Source: Actinomyces johnsonii (GTDB lineage Bacteria; Actinomycetota; Actinomycetes; Actinomycetales; Actinomycetaceae). Taken from it: a stretch of DNA of 64,000 nt. The DNA lies in assembly GCF_006546835.1 (NCBI RefSeq), contig NZ_VICB01000001.1, positions 62,001 to 126,000 of the forward strand, read 5' to 3'. A program made the translations under genes and the position numbers. Below, piece after piece: positions 61,595-64,000 of the stretch (its first letter is position 1; each line of letters starts with the position of its first letter). The notes under the pieces were generated by a model, which worked only from the letters and a program-made list of their open reading frames with translations, was not told the DNA's origin and searched no databases.

Positions 61595-64000
61595 GACTGC
61601 CTCCCCCAGGTCTCGGCGTCCTCCTCGGTGACGGCCAGGACGAGGGCCACCGAGGAGACGTAGGGCCGGACGTCCTCGTAGCGCGAGCGCACCGCCGTCT
61701 CCTCGCGGGTCTCCTCCCCGGCCAGGTCCTCCAGGCGGTCCTCCATGGCACGGATGTCCCGGGCACGCTGCTGGCGCTGCTCACCGGACCACAGGTCCAG
61801 CATCGCCTGCTGCTCGCGCTCTTGGGCGTGCAGGTGGGCCAGAGAGTCCGTCAGGTTGGCGCGGAAAGCGGCGAAGATGCCGCGCACGCGGTCGAGATCC
61901 GCCTGGCAGCGCTCGTCGAGGCTCTGGTGGACGCCCGCCTGCAAGCTCTGGGCCCGGCGGGCCGTCTCCTCCACGAGGCGGGTGCGCAGGTGCCCACCGT
62001 CGTTCCACAGGGCCGCCAGGTGCCTACGCACCTCGGGGCCGGCCAGGCGGTAGCTGCCGGGGTCGAGGGAGCGGTCCAGGACCTCGTGCAGCGTCTCCTC
62101 GGCGATGCGATGCCCGCGCAGCCGCACACCGGTGACGAAGACCTGCTCGTGCAGACGCAGGCCGCCGCGCCCCACCAGTACCAGGCGGGACATGGAGGCG
62201 GCGCAGGAGTGCTCCAGCCCCGGTAGGACCACGGCCGTCACCCGGTTGACCTCCGAGTGAGGGCTGAAGAGATTGGCACGCAGGATGCGGGTGGACTTGC
62301 GCATGAGCGGATGGCCCAGGTGGACGTGGACGATGCCGGGGACGCGCCCGGCCTCCTCATTGAAGGTCACCGGCCGCAACCGGCCCGGCTGGAGCCGGGT
62401 ATCCAGGCCGGCCACCGCGTCCTGCCAGGAGCGCGCCAGATCCGGGACCGCGAAGACGCCCGCGTCGGTCAGCTCGGAGCCGATCTCCTCCAGGGGAGGC
62501 TGATGGGTCATGGCGAGGGCCTCGTCCACCACACGCCGACCGGCCTGCGGGGTCAGGTGCATGCCCGCCTTGGTCCGCTTATAGCCACGGGCCAAGGCAG
62601 TCAGCTGCTGGTTGAGCCGCCCGCTGCCGGCCAGGGCGGAGTCGATGGCCTTCTCGTCGTGGCCGCGGGCCGGGGCCTTGCGCAGGCTGCGGCCCAGGAA
62701 GCGCGTAGTGATCTGCTCGTCGATGAGCGGGTTAACCGCGCCCAGGTCCCGGGTCTCGGTGGCGATCTTCTCCGCCAGCCGTCCCAGGAAGTCCTGGTGC
62801 CCCGCGTAGAGACCCTCGCCGGTGGCCACGGGGGCGAGGTAGAAGATCGTGGGAGTCTCTCGCTGGCCGTAGCGGTCAATGCGTCCCACCCGCTGCTCCA
62901 GGCGAGAGGGGTTGAAGGGGACGTCGAAGTTGACCAGGCGGTGGCAGTAGGTCTGCAGGTCGATGCCCTCGCCGGCGGCGTCGGTGGCCACGAGGACGCG
63001 CACGTCCTCCTCGGCTGGATCGGCGTTGAAGCGCGCCCGGATGTCCTCGCGCTCCTCGGCGGAGGTGGAGCCGCGGATGACCGCCAGGCGCTCGCCGTAG
63101 CCCTGCTGGCGCAGGACCGAAACGATCCAGTCGAGAGTGTCCGCGTACTCGGTGAAGACGACGACCCGCTCATTGGTCCACGTGCGCCCGTCGGGCCGGC
63201 AGACGGCGTCGAGCATGGACATGAGGGCCTCGAGGCGGGAGTCGGGGCGGGACTGGTAGCCGCGCGCCCACTGGGCCAGATCCTCAAGCTGCTCGCGCGT
63301 GGCGGCGCTCAGCGGGTCCGAGCCGCGGGTTGCCAGCAGCGTGTCCAGCTCCGGCTGGGCGATGAGGCCCTCCTCCTCGTCGGACTGCCCCGAGCCCATG
63401 ACCTCGGTGTAGTAGTCGTCGTAGGCGTCATTGTCGTCGCCGAACCAGTCCGGGTCGCCCGCGGGCAGGGCGGGAGCGAGGTAGCCCTCCAGGGTCTGGG
63501 CGAAGGCCCAGGGGCTGGACAGGAAGCGCTTCTTGAGTAGGAGGGCCGCGATGTCGAGGTTGCGCCGCCCCTGGGCTCGCCCGGAGCTGCGCAGCAGCGA
63601 GTCCAGCTCGGCGTAAGCGCGCTCCTCATCGCCGGAGGGCTCGTAGGGGAGCACCTCGACCCGGCGGCTGCGGAAGTCCTTGTCGGTGATCTGCGACTTC
63701 AGGCGCCGCACGGTCACCTCCTCCAGCGCGGTGGAGTCGATGCTCGCGCCGCGGGCGAAGCGGCGCGGATCGATCATCTCCAGCAGGGCGGAGAAAGACT
63801 CAGTGTAGCCGTTGTGGGGCGTGGCGGACAGGAACAGGCGGTGCTCGCACTTGTCCGCCAGGCGCCGCAGGGCCCGGGTACGCTGAGAGTCCACGGCGTA
63901 GCCGCGCCCTCCCCCGGCCGCCGAGGGCGCCGCCGGGGCCACGTGGTGGGCCTCGTCGACGACGAGCACGTCGAAGGCGTAGCGGCGGGCCGATGCCGAG
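61591..64000 (-). CDS. drmD: DISARM class 1 helicase DrmD (partial, N-terminus beyond window)
   Basis: The visible 803 residues start inside the helicase core: FDVLVVDEAHHVAP (Walker B, DEAH), RLFLSATPHNGYTESFSALL (motif III), VVVFTEYADTLDWIV, VRVLVATDAAGEGIDLQTYCHRLVNFDVPFNPSRLEQRVGRIDRYGQ (motifs V and VI of SNF2 helicases). A long helical C-terminal region follows. The open frame continues to base 64000 with no start, so Walker A lies to the right. SNF2-type DrmD together with a class I methyltransferase defines class 1 DISARM. Its stop overlaps the drmMI start by 4 bases. Confidence 0.9.
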   Translation of the reverse strand, partial: SASARRYAFDVLVVDEAHHVAPAAPSAAGGGRGYAVDSQRTRALRRLADKCEHRLFLSATPHNGYTESFSALLEMIDPRRFARGASIDSTALEEVTVRRLKSQITDKDFRSRRVEVLPYEPSGDEERAYAELDSLLRSSGRAQGRRNLDIAALLLKKRFLSSPWAFAQTLEGYLAPALPAGDPDWFGDDNDAYDDYYTEVMGSGQSDEEEGLIAQPELDTLLATRGSDPLSAATREQLEDLAQWARGYQSRPDSRLEALMSMLDAVCRPDGRTWTNERVVVFTEYADTLDWIVSVLRQQGYGERLAVIRGSTSAEEREDIRARFNADPAEEDVRVLVATDAAGEGIDLQTYCHRLVNFDVPFNPSRLEQRVGRIDRYGQRETPTIFYLAPVATGEGLYAGHQDFLGRLAEKIATETRDLGAVNPLIDEQITTRFLGRSLRKAPARGHDEKAIDSALAGSGRLNQQLTALARGYKRTKAGMHLTPQAGRRVVDEALAMTHQPPLEEIGSELTDAGVFAVPDLARSWQDAVAGLDTRLQPGRLRPVTFNEEAGRVPGIVHVHLGHPLMRKSTRILRANLFSPHSEVNRVTAVVLPGLEHSCAASMSRLVLVGRGGLRLHEQVFVTGVRLRGHRIAEETLHEVLDRSLDPGSYRLAGPEVRRHLAALWNDGGHLRTRLVEETARRAQSLQAGVHQSLDERCQADLDRVRGIFAAFRANLTDSLAHLHAQEREQQAMLDLWSGEQRQQRARDIRAMEDRLEDLAGEETREETAVRSRYEDVRPYVSSVALVLAVTEEDAETWGRQS

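Noticed and set aside
50477-64000. Reading the locus as BREX or as a simple type I or IIG restriction system
   Set aside because: No PglZ, BrxC or HsdR is present; DrmA, DrmB (DUF1998) and the phospholipase D protein specify DISARM.

Overview
The window is about 70% GC with tightly packed genes, many ATGA/GTGA stop-start overlaps and frequent GTG starts. It carries a ureABCEFGD urease operon, a GH68 fructosyltransferase next to a GH32 fructan hydrolase, an LPXTG surface protein, a DUF6318/PKD protein pair and a zinc-free ribosomal protein cluster. Together these point to an oral-type Actinomyces (A. oris/naeslundii group). The genus is an inference from gene content. No rRNA, tRNA, CRISPR array or transposase was seen.

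Layout. 1-976 (-): an AT-richer patch with a secreted, Cys-rich, halocin-C8-like precursor translationally coupled to a membrane protein that runs off the left edge. 1324-9292 (-): a nucleoside uptake and salvage operon (BMP lipoprotein, ATPase, two permeases, cytidine deaminase, thymidine phosphorylase) ending in a C39-like cysteine peptidase. 9499-12468 (-): mannose-1-phosphate guanylyltransferase, a BrkB/YihY membrane protein and a 2'-5' RNA ligase-like protein. 12735-14949 (+): DeoR-type regulator and galactokinase. 15154-18436 (+): MacA/MacB-like export system. 18497-19951: exonuclease III (-), then acylphosphatase and a small membrane protein (+). 20064-25367: LPXTG choice-of-anchor-L protein (-), levansucrase-type GH68 (+), GH32 (-). 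25410-27613 (-): folD and glyA.

27849-30458 is a zinc-starvation ribosome module: an Mrf/COG0523 protein diverges from rpmB-rpmG-rpsN-rpmE2-rpmJ, with a Zur-box-like palindrome between them and a strong terminator at the end. 30680-36778 (+) is the urease operon followed by a urea transporter, then purU. 38088-40544 holds mosaic-composition DUF6318 and PKD genes and a hypothetical membrane protein. 40625-44999 holds a DinB protein (+), nagA (-) and a three-gene ABC exporter (-) preceded by twin GTTTG-N5-CAAAC palindromes.

45327-48275 (-) holds two tandem paralogous lipoproteins at about 50% GC. A 72-bp relic of the 3' end of the neighbouring AlkZ-like gene lies beyond them. After AlkZ and NucS comes the most notable system: a minus-strand five-gene operon drmD-drmMI-drmA-drmB-drmC (64000 down to 50477). 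This is the order of a class 1 DISARM anti-phage system, with drmD cut by the right edge. The predicted target-recognition part of drmMI is markedly AT-richer than the rest of the operon, which suggests domain exchange.
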